From NCBI RefSeq assembly GCF_014638275.1, contig NZ_BMFJ01000001.1:1104338-1168337 (forward strand): 64,000 bases of DNA, read 5' to 3'. Of this stretch, positions 42,999 through 53,115 are shown one piece after another. Within the stretch, counting starts at the first letter, position 1; each line of letters begins with the position of its first letter. The DNA is from Primorskyibacter flagellatus (lineage in GTDB: Bacteria; Pseudomonadota; Alphaproteobacteria; Rhodobacterales; Rhodobacteraceae). The position numbers and the translations under genes were made by a program. Below the pieces are notes generated by a model that was not told the origin of the DNA, searched no databases, and saw only the letters and a program-made list of their open reading frames with translations.

Positions 42999-44566
42999 AG
43001 GCCTTTGCCGACCTGCTGGAGCGCCTGGCCTTCACCCCGGCCCGGAACGGCAAGCTGCGGTTGCTGCGGGATTATTTCGCGGCACGCCCGGATCCGGAGC
43101 GGGGCTATGCGCTGGCGGCGCTGACCGGGGACCTCGGGCTGCGGACGGTCACGCCGTCCCTTCTTCGCGCCCTGGCGGTGGAGCGGGTGGATGCGGAGTT
43201 GTTCGCCCTCTCCTACGATTTTGTCGGCGATCTTGCAGAGACAATGGCGCTGATCTGGCCGGAGCCGGACGCGCCCTCCGACCCCGGTCTGACGGACTTG
43301 GTAGAGGAGCTTGCCGGTGCGGGAAAGGCGCGGCTGCCGGGGATCATCACGTCGCGGCTGGACGAGTTGGGGCAGAGCGAACGCTACGCCTATCTCAAGC
43401 TGGCGACCGGGGCGCTTAGGGTCGGCGTGTCGGCACGGCTGGCGCGGGTTGCGGTGGCGGAGTTCGGCGGGCTCGATGTTGCGGCGGTAGAGGAGGTCTG
43501 GCACGGGCTGACCCCGCCCTACCGCGACCTCTTTGCCTGGGCGCAGGGGGGTGCAAAGCCGGAAAGCGCAGCGCTCGCCCCGTTCCGGCCTGTGATGCTG
43601 TCCACGGCAACGGATGCAGAGGGGCTGGCGTCCCTGGACCCGGCGGATTTCGTTTGCGAATGGAAATGGGACGGGATCCGGGTGCAGGCGGTGTCGGACG
43701 GGGGCGTGCGGCGGCTGTATTCGCGGACAGGAGAGGACATATCCGCCGCCTTTCCCGATCTGATCGACACGATGGCGTTCGAGGGCGCGCTGGACGGGGA
43801 ACTGCTGGTGCGACGCGGACCGGAGGTCGCGCCCTTCGGTGATCTGCAGAAGCGGCTGAACCGGAAGACGGCGCCGAAATCGCTGCTCTCATCGCATCCC
43901 GCCGGATTGCGGATTTACGACATTCTGGTCGCATCGGGGCAGGATTTGCGGAGTTTGGCCTACACAGAGCGGCGCAAACGATTGGAGGATTTCGCCGCCA
44001 GTCTCGATCGGGATCGGTTCGATCTCTCCCCTCTTCTGCACGTCGGGACATGGGAAGACCTGGCCCGGCTGCGCGCCGAACCGCCCGATCCGGTGATCGA
44101 AGGTGTGATGATCAAACGCCGCGACAGCCCCTACCTCGCCGGACGGATCCGCGGGCACTGGTTCAAGTGGAAACGCGATCCCATGGTGATCGACGCGGTG
44201 TTGATGACCGCGCAACGCGGCCACGGAAAACGGTCGGGGTATTATTCGGACTACGGCTTCGGGGTCTGGGACGGTGACCGGTTGGTCCCAGTCGGCAAGG
44301 CCTATTTCGGATTCACGGACGAGGAACTGGTCGAATTGGACCGCTATGTCCGCCAGAACACCACCGACCGGTTCGGGCCGGTGCGCGCCGTCGCGCCGGG
44401 GCTGGTGCTGGAAATCGCCTTTGAGGGGCTGAACCGTTCGGCCCGGCACAAATCCGGCGTGGCGATGCGGTTCCCCCGGATCTCCCGTATCCGGCGCGAC
44501 AAACCGGCGGAGGAAGCCGACAGGATCGAGTCCCTGCGCGCCCTGCTTCCGTCCGAAGCCCGCTAG
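42995..44566 (+). CDS. ATP-dependent DNA ligase
   Basis: Joins DNA nicks with ATP, separate from the replicative NAD-dependent LigA. The 523-residue protein has an N-terminal DNA-binding domain (about 1-190), the adenylation domain with catalytic K224 in motif I 'EWKWDGIR', motif III 'LDGELLV', motif IV 'IEGVMIKR', motif V 'WFKWKRDP', and the OB-fold domain. It is the cisATP-dependent type paired with the exonuclease just upstream, overlapping by 4 bp. In other genomes an Lhr-type helicase and a phosphoesterase often complete the cluster; neither follows here. Confidence 0.92.
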   Translation: MKAFADLLERLAFTPARNGKLRLLRDYFAARPDPERGYALAALTGDLGLRTVTPSLLRALAVERVDAELFALSYDFVGDLAETMALIWPEPDAPSDPGLTDLVEELAGAGKARLPGIITSRLDELGQSERYAYLKLATGALRVGVSARLARVAVAEFGGLDVAAVEEVWHGLTPPYRDLFAWAQGGAKPESAALAPFRPVMLSTATDAEGLASLDPADFVCEWKWDGIRVQAVSDGGVRRLYSRTGEDISAAFPDLIDTMAFEGALDGELLVRRGPEVAPFGDLQKRLNRKTAPKSLLSSHPAGLRIYDILVASGQDLRSLAYTERRKRLEDFAASLDRDRFDLSPLLHVGTWEDLARLRAEPPDPVIEGVMIKRRDSPYLAGRIRGHWFKWKRDPMVIDAVLMTAQRGHGKRSGYYSDYGFGVWDGDRLVPVGKAYFGFTDEELVELDRYVRQNTTDRFGPVRAVAPGLVLEIAFEGLNRSARHKSGVAMRFPRISRIRRDKPAEEADRIESLRALLPSEAR

Positions 44567-45855
44567 CGCGCGATCACGATATCCGCCATCAGCCCGCCAA
44601 GCCGGTCCGAGGTGCCAAGCCGCAGCACCCCCCCGTGGGTGCGCGCGATGTCCGTCGCGATTGCCAGCCCCAGCCCGACGCCGGAGCCCCGGTTCTGGTT
44701 GCGCGCCGCTTCCAGCCGGGCAAAGGGCCGCGTCGCCTCGTCCCGACGGTCGGCGGGAATGCCGGGGCCGTTGTCCTCCACCCGGATACGCAGGGATTTT
44801 TCAGACAATTGCACCGACACTTCGGCCATCGACCCGTAGCGCACGGCGTTGGCGATCAGGTTGCCGACCGCCCGGCGCATGGCAATCGGACGCAGATGGA
44901 CCCGCCCTGCCCCGACCGCGGAAACAAGCGCGACCTTCGACCCGCCCCGCGCCGCATCCGCGACAATGTCGGTGACAAAGGCAATCGCATCGACCTCCTC
45001 CACCTTCTCCGCCGAGGCGCCGCGCGCGAAGGCGAGAAATTCATCGATCATGCGCTGCATCTCTTCCACGTCCCGCTCCATCGGTTCGCGGTCGGCGTCA
45101 TCGATCAGGGACAGCCCCAGCTTGAGCCGGGTCAGCGGCGTGCGCAGGTCATGGCTGACCCCGGACAACATGAGCGTGCGCTGTTCGATCTGCCGCTCGA
45201 TCCGGTTGCGCATGGCAAGGAAGGCCTGGCCCGCCGCGCGCACCTCCGTTGCCCCGGCGGCGCGGTAGGGCACGGTCTGTCCCTTGCCGAAAGCTTCGGC
45301 GGCGGCGGCGAGCCGGGTGATCGGGCGCAGCTGGTTGCGCAGGTAGATGAACGACACGAGGGTCATGAGCGCGCCGAAGAACACCATGTTCACGAACAGC
45401 TGGTGCGGGTTGGAGGCCGAGACACGCACCCGCGCGAAGGTCAGCTCCAGCGGGGCGCCGTCGGTTTCCAGAAACACATGCACCACATAGTCGTCGGGCA
45501 GCCGGACCGCGCGGGTTTCCGGTACGCGGGCGCGCAGCGTGTGGATCACGGTCAGCCCCGACAGGTCGTACCAGCGACGGCTGTCGGGGGGAAAGGCAGC
45601 GTCCTCGGGGAGTTCGGTGACGGAAAAGCTCAGCGCCTCCGCCAGACGTTCGCGATCGTCGTCTGCGGCATTGGCAACAAGGGAGAGTTCGTCCGACAGG
45701 GTACCCGTCATCTGCCGCGTCACGCCCTCGAAATGCCGCTGGATGAAGACGACGGACACAACCAGCTGCACCACCACGACCGGCAGGACGAGGATCAGCG
45801 CGGCCCGCCCGTAGATCCCCCGCGGCACATATCGTTTGAGCCAGTCGAAGGTCAT
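44563..45855 (-). CDS. EnvZ-like sensor histidine kinase
   Basis: Membrane-bound kinase of 430 residues: transmembrane helix 1 (about 18-40), a periplasmic sensor region, helix 2 (about 150-170), a HAMP segment ('LRPITRLAAAAEAFGKG'), HisKA with phospho-acceptor histidine in 'LSGVSHDLRTPLTRLK', and HATPase ('NLIANAVRYG', 'DNGPGIP', 'GSGVGLGLAIA'). It is like EnvZ in layout. No response regulator gene is adjacent, so its OmpR-type partner lies elsewhere. It overlaps the convergent ligase gene by 4 bp. Confidence 0.9.
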   Translation of the reverse strand: MTFDWLKRYVPRGIYGRAALILVLPVVVVQLVVSVVFIQRHFEGVTRQMTGTLSDELSLVANAADDDRERLAEALSFSVTELPEDAAFPPDSRRWYDLSGLTVIHTLRARVPETRAVRLPDDYVVHVFLETDGAPLELTFARVRVSASNPHQLFVNMVFFGALMTLVSFIYLRNQLRPITRLAAAAEAFGKGQTVPYRAAGATEVRAAGQAFLAMRNRIERQIEQRTLMLSGVSHDLRTPLTRLKLGLSLIDDADREPMERDVEEMQRMIDEFLAFARGASAEKVEEVDAIAFVTDIVADAARGGSKVALVSAVGAGRVHLRPIAMRRAVGNLIANAVRYGSMAEVSVQLSEKSLRIRVEDNGPGIPADRRDEATRPFARLEAARNQNRGSGVGLGLAIATDIARTHGGVLRLGTSDRLGGLMADIVIAR

Positions 45856-45908
45856 CGTCTAAGCTGTCTCCGTTGCGGTTCGGTCCGACACAACCACAGG
45901 AGCCCCCC

Positions 45909-46838
45909 ATGCACCAGCCCGCCGATGCCACCCCCGTCCCCGGACGGGCCGAGCAGGTCGCGCCGGGGATCCGCCGGATCCTCTGCGACAATCCCTCGCC
46001 CTTCACCTATCTCGGGACGAACAGCTATATCCTCGGCTCGGGCGGCGGCGTGGCGGTGGTGGATCCGGGGCCGGTGAACGACGCGCATCTGCAGGCGCTG
46101 CTCGGCGCGCTGGCGCCGGGGGAACATGTCAGCCACATCCTGATCACGCATCTGCATTCCGATCACTCGCCCCTTGCCCGCCCGCTGGCCGAGGCGACCG
46201 GCGCGCCGGTGCTGGCCTACGGCGGTCCGACGGCCGGACAATCGCCGGTCATGCAGGCGCTGGCGGCTCAGGGTGGTCTCGGCGGTGGCGAAGGCACCGA
46301 CGCAGGGTTTGTCCCGGACGTCACAATCGCGGACGGAGAGGTCATCACGGGCGACGGATGGCGGACGCAGGCGATCTGGACGCCGGGCCATCACAACACG
46401 CACCTCGCTTTCGACGTGGACACCGGCGACGGCTACGGCACCGTCCTGTGCGGCGATCACGTGATGGGCTGGTCGACCTCTATCGTCTCCCCCCCGGACG
46501 GAGACCTCACGCAATTCATGGAGAGCTGCGACCGCCTGCTCTCCCGCCCCGCCCGGCTCTACCTGCCCGGCCACGGGCCCGAACTGACCGCCCCGCACGA
46601 CCGCCTGCGCTGGCTGGTGGACCACCGGCTCGCGCGCGAGGCCTCCATCCTCGCCGCACTCTCCTCCGGCCCGGCTGACGCTACGACGCTGGCCCGGCGC
46701 GTCTACACCGACACGCCACAGCACCTCCTGCCCGCCGCGACCCGGAACGTACTGGCGCATCTGATTGACCTCGCAGGGAAAACCCGCGTCACGCAAGATG
46801 GCCGCCTGACCGCGGACTCGGTTTTCCGCCTGACCTGA
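45909..46838 (+). CDS. MBL fold metallo-hydrolase, LACTB2-like
   Basis: Zinc hydrolase of 309 residues with 'THLHSDHSPLA' (HxHxDH), 'WTPGHHNTHL', 'LCGDHVMGWS' and a C-terminal winged-helix-like extension ('RLAREASILAALSSGPADATTLARRVY'). This layout is that of the LACTB2/glyoxalase-II-like group; the substrate may be a thioester or nucleic acid. The ATG at 45909 follows CACAGGAG. It is followed by tRNA-Asn. Confidence 0.88.
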   Translation: MHQPADATPVPGRAEQVAPGIRRILCDNPSPFTYLGTNSYILGSGGGVAVVDPGPVNDAHLQALLGALAPGEHVSHILITHLHSDHSPLARPLAEATGAPVLAYGGPTAGQSPVMQALAAQGGLGGGEGTDAGFVPDVTIADGEVITGDGWRTQAIWTPGHHNTHLAFDVDTGDGYGTVLCGDHVMGWSTSIVSPPDGDLTQFMESCDRLLSRPARLYLPGHGPELTAPHDRLRWLVDHRLAREASILAALSSGPADATTLARRVYTDTPQHLLPAATRNVLAHLIDLAGKTRVTQDGRLTADSVFRLT

Positions 46839-46879
46839 GGAGACCCTGCCGTTTTCGGGGAATTTTTGCCGAAAACCCT

Positions 46880-46909
46880 CTGGACGCGCGGAATCGGTGT
46901 TGTTATATG
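46880..46909 (+). promoter_or_regulatory. Promoter of tRNA-Asn
   Basis: CTGGAC (46880-46885) and TATATG (46904-46909) with an 18-bp spacer, 12 bp before the tRNA. Confidence 0.5.
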
Positions 46910-46920
46910 CGCCGTCATGG

Positions 46921-46995
46921 TCCGGCGTAGCTCAGCGGTAGAGCAGTTGACTGTTAATCAATTGGTCGTAGGTTCGATCCCTACCGCCGGAGCCA
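46921..46995 (+). tRNA. tRNA-Asn (GTT)
   Basis: Cloverleaf of 75 nt with encoded CCA: acceptor TCCGGCG/CGCCGGA, D arm CTC...GAG, anticodon loop CTGTTAA giving GTT, T arm with GGTTCGATCC. A strong terminator follows 24 bp later. Confidence 0.95.
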
Positions 46996-47018
46996 AAATC
47001 CCCTGAAAGGGCAAACGA

Positions 47019-47044
47019 AAAAGGCACGCCGTGGCGTGCCTTTT
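47019..47044. terminator. Bidirectional terminator, tRNA-Asn and aminotransferase
   Basis: AAAAGGCACGCC (47019-47030) pairs with GGCGTGCCTTTT (47033-47044). T runs follow on both strands, so it can stop the tRNA transcript and the opposing aminotransferase transcript. Confidence 0.85.
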
Positions 47045-47110
47045 CGCTTTTCCGGTGCGTAGGGTCGGGCGTCATGAGGGGCCGCGCCTTCGCGGGCGGC
47101 CCCTGTCCGG

Positions 47111-48493
47111 TTACTTCAGCCCTTCGGCCTTCGCCCAGTCCAGCGTGCGGTCCAGGGCGCGGCCGAGCTTTTCGAGCAGTTCGTCGACCTGCGCCTCCGT
47201 GATGATCAGGGGCGGGCAGATGCCGATGGTTTCGTAGATGTTGCGGATGATAAGGCCCTCTTCGGCGGCCATTTTGGCGGCGACGGCGGTGATCTTGCCG
47301 CCGGGCTCAAAGCTCTTCTTGGTGGCCTTGTCCGCGACCAGTTCCACTCCGGCGAGAAGGCCGACACCGCGGACCTCGCCGACCAGAGGGTGGTCGGAGA
47401 ACTTGCGCAGGCCGCTCTGGAACTTGTCCGCGAGGCGCGCGGCGTTGCCCATGAGGTCCTCTTCCTCGATGATCGCGAGGTTTTCGAGACCGACGGCACA
47501 GGCGACGGGGTGGCCGCCGGCGGTGAAGCCGTGGCCAAGCGTGCCAAGCTGTTCGGTGTAGTCGGCGATGACCTGATAGACCGCGTCGCTCATCAGGATG
47601 GCGGCGAGGGGCATGTAGGAGGACGTCAGTTGCTTGGACGTCACCATGATGTCGGGCTTGAAGCCGTAGGTCTGGCAGCCGAAGGGCTGGCCGGTGCGGC
47701 CGAAGCCGTTGATGACCTCGTCCGAGACCATGAGGATGTCATACTTTCGGCAAAGCGCCTCCATCCCCGGCCAGTAGCCTTCGGGCGGGGTCATCACGCC
47801 GCCGGCGCCCATGACGGGTTCGCCGATGAAGGCGGCGATGGTCTCCGGGCCTTCCTTCAGGATCGTGTCCTCGGCCTCCTTCAGCAGGCGGGCGGTGAAG
47901 TCGGCCTCTGTCTCGCCCTCGTTGGACCAACGGTAGAAGTGCGGGCAGGTCAGGTGCACGACCGGGATCGCGGGCAGATCGAAGCCCTTCTGGTTGCCCG
48001 GCAGACCGGTGAGCGAACCGGACGCGACGGTGATGCCGTGGTAGGCCTTGTTGCGCGAGAGGAATTTCTTTTTCTCGGGGCGGCCGAGCATGTTGTTCAT
48101 GAACCAGACGAATTTCACGACCGTGTCGTTCGCCTCGGAGCCGGAGTTGGTGTAGAAGACCTTGGTCAGGTGATCCGGCGCCATCTCCACCAGCTTTTCC
48201 GCCAGCAGGATGCCGGGGGCGTGGGCCTTGTGGGCGAAGTTCTGGATGTAGGGCAGTTCGGCCATCTGCTTGGCCGCCGCCTCCACCAGGCGGGGCTGGG
48301 AGAAACCGACGGCGACGGACCAGAGCCCGGCGAGACCTTCGAGGTACTTCTTGCCCTCGCTGTCGTAGACGTAGCAGCCGTCACCCTTGGTGATGATCAT
48401 CGGACCCTGCTGTTCGTGCACGCGGGCATTCGTGTAGGGATGCACCTGATAGGCGATGTCGGTCTCGTGCAGCGAGTTGGAACGCGTGTTCAT
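47111..48493 (-). CDS. Class III aminotransferase, probable polyamine or omega-amino-acid type
   Basis: PLP-dependent transaminase of 460 residues. 'YTNSGSEANDTVVKFVW' binds the cofactor phosphate, 'SDEVINGFGRTG' holds the PLP-interacting aspartate, and the Schiff-base lysine is in 'VTSKQLTSSYMP'. Relatives include SpuC (putrescine-pyruvate) and taurine-pyruvate aminotransferases. The neighbour is an acetylpolyamine amidohydrolase, which favours an amine released from an acetylated polyamine. The ATG at 48493 follows GGAGAC. It is the last gene of the GntR-led leftward transcript. Confidence 0.88.
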   Translation of the reverse strand: MNTRSNSLHETDIAYQVHPYTNARVHEQQGPMIITKGDGCYVYDSEGKKYLEGLAGLWSVAVGFSQPRLVEAAAKQMAELPYIQNFAHKAHAPGILLAEKLVEMAPDHLTKVFYTNSGSEANDTVVKFVWFMNNMLGRPEKKKFLSRNKAYHGITVASGSLTGLPGNQKGFDLPAIPVVHLTCPHFYRWSNEGETEADFTARLLKEAEDTILKEGPETIAAFIGEPVMGAGGVMTPPEGYWPGMEALCRKYDILMVSDEVINGFGRTGQPFGCQTYGFKPDIMVTSKQLTSSYMPLAAILMSDAVYQVIADYTEQLGTLGHGFTAGGHPVACAVGLENLAIIEEEDLMGNAARLADKFQSGLRKFSDHPLVGEVRGVGLLAGVELVADKATKKSFEPGGKITAVAAKMAAEEGLIIRNIYETIGICPPLIITEAQVDELLEKLGRALDRTLDWAKAEGLK

Positions 48494-48532
48494 CTTTGTC
48501 TCCAAACGGTCAGGCGGCGCGGCGCGCCGGTG

Positions 48533-49566
<1,034 letters not shown>

Positions 49567-49567
<1 letters not shown>

Positions 49568-50253
49568 CACTCCGCCGCCTCCTGCTGGTTCAAGATGTGG
49601 TCGGTCACCATGTCCTTGGCGACCCGGATGTGGTAGTCGATCGCGGCGGCGGCGGCATCTGCGTCCCCCGCGGCAATCGCTTCCACGATCGGTTCATGGG
49701 TCTCGGCCATCCTGTGCGGGTCGTCGTAAAGACGGCCGATCAGCATCAGCCCGAGCTTGGTTTCGTTGGCGATCTGGTCGAAGACCTGCAGGAAACGCTG
49801 GTTGCCCGACCCCTCGCAGATCAGCCGGTGAAAGGCCATGTCCGCGTCCACGTGGGCCATCATGTCCGCACCTGTCCCGGCAAGCCGGTGGAGTTCCGCC
49901 ACCTGCGCGCGCAGCACGGGCAGCGCGTCAGGGTTGGTGTCGGTCAGGCGCCGGATTGCCGCCGTTTCGATCAGGATCCGCAGGTCGTAGAGGTCCGAGA
50001 CGGAGGTGGCGGAAATCGCCCGGACAAAGAATCCCCGGTTGGTGCGGTATTCGACCAGACCGGAGCTTTCGAGCAGGCGCAGCGCCTCGCGCACCGGAGC
50101 GCGGGACAGGTCCATCTGGCGGGCGATGTGAGATTCGGCCAGCCGGTCGCCGGGCCGCATCGCGCCCGAAAGAATCGCGCCGACCAGCGAATTGGCGACC
50201 CGGTCGACCAGACCGTCGCGATTGAGAGGCAGGAAGGGATACCCCTCAGACAA
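49567..50253 (-). CDS. GntR family regulator, FCD domain
   Basis: Metabolite-responsive transcription factor of 228 residues. The N-terminal winged helix ('GDRLAESHIARQMDLSRAPVREALRLLESSGLVEYRTNRGFFV') is followed by an all-helical FCD ligand domain with metal-binding-like residues ('DADMAFHRLICEGSGN', 'MAETHEPIVEAIAAGD'). It is transcribed away from the aldolase-transporter operon, with a perfect TTGTCGACAA palindrome between them. It probably represses both sides until the imported substrate or its product binds. Confidence 0.92.
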
Positions 50254-50327
50254 GGCAGGATTCTCCGGGTTCGGACTGTGTGCAGATCTCGGTCATCTCC
50301 GGTTCTGATTATCTGTAGTTTTGTCGG

Positions 50328-50337
50328 TTGTCGACAA
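50328..50337. promoter_or_regulatory. Probable GntR operator
   Basis: TTGTCGACAA, a perfect 10-bp palindrome of the form preferred by FCD-type GntR regulators (TTGTnnACAA), between the divergent regulator gene (start 50253) and the aldolase gene (start 50419). Confidence 0.65.
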
Positions 50338-50418
50338 TCTTCTTGACTCGGGCGGCCTGAGGTTTTCTGTTTCAGGGCGAGAGCCGACCCCGAGAAGACC
50401 CGAAAGGCCGACCCGAAC

Positions 50419-51243
50419 ATGACCTCCCAGTCGCAGACCGTCCCGGATGAAGAAATGTCCCTTGGCGGGACAAAGACGCCCGGCGCGCGCCGTGACACCG
50501 GCGAAGGCGCGATCCGCCGCGACCTTGCCGCCGCCTACCGGATCATCGCGCTTAGGGGGATGGACGACGGGATTTACACCCATATCTCGGCCCGTCTGCC
50601 CGATGGTGCGGATGGCCAGAAGCGGTTCCTGCTGAACCCGTACGGCCTGATGTTTTCCGAGGTGACGGCGGGAAACCTCGTCACCGTGGATGCGGATGGC
50701 GCAATTCTCGACGATCCGGAGGGGCTGGGCGTGAATGCCGCCGGTTTCACGATCCATTCGGCCGTTCACATGGCGCGCCATGACGCTGTCTGCGTGCTGC
50801 ACACCCACACCGTCGCCGGGGTCGCGGTGAGTTCGGTTAAGGAAGGTCTGCTCTCGCTTAACCAATGGTCGGCCCAGTTTCACGGGGCGCTGGCCTATCA
50901 CGACTACGAAGGCATCGCCCTGAACCTCGAGGAACGGGTGCGGCTGGTCGACGACCTCGGCACGCGCAACGTCATGCTGCTGCGCAACCATGGCACGCTG
51001 GTCTGCGGGCGGTCGGTGGCGGAGGCGGTGAAGCTGGCACTGAACCTCGAACGCTCCTGCAAGGCGCAGGTGGCGGCGCTGTCCATGGGGCTGACGCCGG
51101 ACCCGCTGCCCGACGACGTGGCGGCGCATACCGCCGCGCAATACGCCCGCGCCTACGACCGCACCGAATCCACGGGGCACGACCCGGAATGGGATGCCTT
51201 CCTGCGCCTGCTTTCGCGGGAGGCGCCGGGATACGACGCCTGA
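50419..51243 (+). CDS. Class II aldolase/adducin family protein
   Basis: Zinc-dependent aldolase-like protein of 274 residues. The metal-binding histidines are in 'CVLHTHTVAGVAV' and 'LLRNHGTLVCG', with 'YTHISARLPD' near the start. Family members include L-fuculose-phosphate aldolase and decarboxylase-like enzymes; the substrate here is unknown. It is the first gene of the operon with the ABC importer, 80 bp before the binding protein, suggesting it acts on the imported compound. Confidence 0.88.
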   Translation: MTSQSQTVPDEEMSLGGTKTPGARRDTGEGAIRRDLAAAYRIIALRGMDDGIYTHISARLPDGADGQKRFLLNPYGLMFSEVTAGNLVTVDADGAILDDPEGLGVNAAGFTIHSAVHMARHDAVCVLHTHTVAGVAVSSVKEGLLSLNQWSAQFHGALAYHDYEGIALNLEERVRLVDDLGTRNVMLLRNHGTLVCGRSVAEAVKLALNLERSCKAQVAALSMGLTPDPLPDDVAAHTAAQYARAYDRTESTGHDPEWDAFLRLLSREAPGYDA

Positions 51244-51323
51244 GCTTTCGACAGATCCGATCAACAGACCCGGCGAACCGGGCATACCGCCAGAGATTTG
51301 GCACAACCAACAGGGAACCAAAG

Positions 51324-52880
51324 ATGAAACATCTCAGACTCACGACTTTCCTCGTCGCCGCGGCGATGGCCACCGGAGCCACAACCGGGGCCATGGCGCA
51401 GCAGGACGGCGGGCGGCTTGACCTGATCGTGCAGCCGGAACCGCCGGGGCTGATGCTGGGCCTCGTGCAGAACGGTCCGACCCAGATGGTCGCGGGCCAG
51501 ATCTATGAAAGCCTGCTGCGCTACAACAAGGACCTTGAGCCGCAGCCGTCCCTCGCGAAGGAGTGGGAAATCGCCGAGGATGGCATGACCTACACCTTCA
51601 AGCTGCAGGAAGGCGTCACCTGGCATGACGGTGAACCTTTCACCTCGGCCGACGTGGTCTTCTCTACCGTGTTCCTGCAGGACAACCACGCCCGTTTCCG
51701 CGGCGCGTTCTCTCACGTCGAAAGCGTGGAGGCGCCCGACGACCTGACCATCGTCATCAAGATGAAAGAGCCCTATGGTCCGTTCATCAACGCCTTCGAG
51801 GCGGGCTCCATGCCGATCGTGCCCAAGCACATCTATGAAGGTACGGACTATGCCACAAACGAGATGAACAACACGCCGATCGGCACCGGCCCCTACAAGT
51901 TCGTGGAATGGGAGAAGGGCAGCTTCATCCACCTCACGAAGAACGAGGACTACTACATCGACGGCCTGCCGCATATCGACGATCTTTACTACCGGGTGGT
52001 TCCGGACGCGGCCTCCCGCGCCGTAGCCTTCGAAACCGGTGAGGTGCAGGTCCTGCCCGGTGGCGCGGTGGAAAACTGGGACGTCAAGCGGCTGACGGAG
52101 ATGGAGGGTGTCTGCTCTACCTCCGATGGCTGGGAATTCTTCGCGCCCCACGCGTGGATGTGGCTGAACAACCGCGAAGGGCCGACCTCCAACAAGCTGT
52201 TCCGGCAGGCAGTCATGTACGCGATGGACCGCGAATTCGTGAAAGACGTGGTGTGGAACGGCTATGGCACGGTTCCGACCGGCCCGGTGTCGTCCAAGAC
52301 CAACTTCTATTCCGACGACGTGCCGCAGTACCCGCATGACCCGGAGAAGGCCAAGGAACTGCTGGCCGAGATGGGCTATGACGGCACCCCGGTTCGTCTC
52401 CTCCCCCTGCCCTATGGCGAGACCTGGCAGAGATGGGCCGAGGCGGTGAAGCAGAACCTCGAAGAAGTCGGGATCAAGGTCGACATCGACTCTGCCGACG
52501 TGGCCGGGTGGAACGAGAAGACGGCCAACTGGGACTATGACATGGCCTTCACCTATCTCTACCAGTACGGCGACCCGGCCCTTGGCGTGGCGCGGAACTA
52601 CGTGGAAAGCCAGATCAAGAAGGGCAGCCCCTGGAACAACGTCGAAGGGTATGTGAACCCCGAGATGGACAAGATGTGGGAAGCCGCTGCCTTGGAGCCC
52701 GACAATGCCAAGCGGCAGGAAATGTACACCACGATCCAGAAGCAGATCGTGGAGGACGTTCCCGTCGCATGGCTGCTGGAGATCGAGTTCCCGACCATCT
52801 ACCGCTGCAACGTCAAGAACTTGATCACGACCGGGATCGGACTGAACGACGGGCTGCGGGATGCGTGGATCGAGGAGTGA
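51324..52880 (+). CDS. Periplasmic solute-binding protein, family 5
   Basis: Receptor for the adjoining dipeptide/opine-type ABC importer, 518 residues. The signal peptide is 1-25 (ends 'TGAMA'). 'QIYESLLRYNKDLEPQPSLAKEWEI' and 'GTGPYKFVEW' are SBP_bac_5 landmarks. The start at 51324 follows an AGGGAACC site. The 235-bp gap to the permease gene folds into a long structure, which may raise expression of this gene over the permeases. Confidence 0.92.
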   Translation: MKHLRLTTFLVAAAMATGATTGAMAQQDGGRLDLIVQPEPPGLMLGLVQNGPTQMVAGQIYESLLRYNKDLEPQPSLAKEWEIAEDGMTYTFKLQEGVTWHDGEPFTSADVVFSTVFLQDNHARFRGAFSHVESVEAPDDLTIVIKMKEPYGPFINAFEAGSMPIVPKHIYEGTDYATNEMNNTPIGTGPYKFVEWEKGSFIHLTKNEDYYIDGLPHIDDLYYRVVPDAASRAVAFETGEVQVLPGGAVENWDVKRLTEMEGVCSTSDGWEFFAPHAWMWLNNREGPTSNKLFRQAVMYAMDREFVKDVVWNGYGTVPTGPVSSKTNFYSDDVPQYPHDPEKAKELLAEMGYDGTPVRLLPLPYGETWQRWAEAVKQNLEEVGIKVDIDSADVAGWNEKTANWDYDMAFTYLYQYGDPALGVARNYVESQIKKGSPWNNVEGYVNPEMDKMWEAAALEPDNAKRQEMYTTIQKQIVEDVPVAWLLEIEFPTIYRCNVKNLITTGIGLNDGLRDAWIEE

Positions 52881-52888
52881 TCGGTTCG

Positions 52889-53068
52889 GGGGCGGCCTTT
52901 GGCTGCCCCACCACACCGGCCGGGTCACCGGTCTTGGAACAGGGCAGCGGCCGTCCCGCGGGGTGGCTGCAAAGCGGCCGCCCGTCGCGCCGAAGGCGTG
53001 CCAGACCGTTCTGGCGCACCACTGGTGCGACGGGGCGGGTCGGCCGCTGCCCGGCTTAAACGCCGGGC
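52889..53068 (+). promoter_or_regulatory. Highly structured binding-protein/permease spacer
   Basis: Just after the stop, GGGGCGGC (52889-52896) pairs with GCTGCCCC (52902-52909). Then GCGGCCG (52974-52980) with CGGCCGC (53041-53047) and CCCGTCGC (52981-52988) with GCGACGGG (53027-53034) form a long stacked stem capped by GCCAGA (53000-53005) with TCTGGC (53010-53015). A last hairpin is GCCCGGC (53049-53055) with GCCGGGC (53062-53068). No T run follows. Confidence 0.6.
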
Positions 53069-53115
53069 GGGTCATCTGATCGACGTCGCACCTCAACAGG
53101 CTTGAAGACACACCC

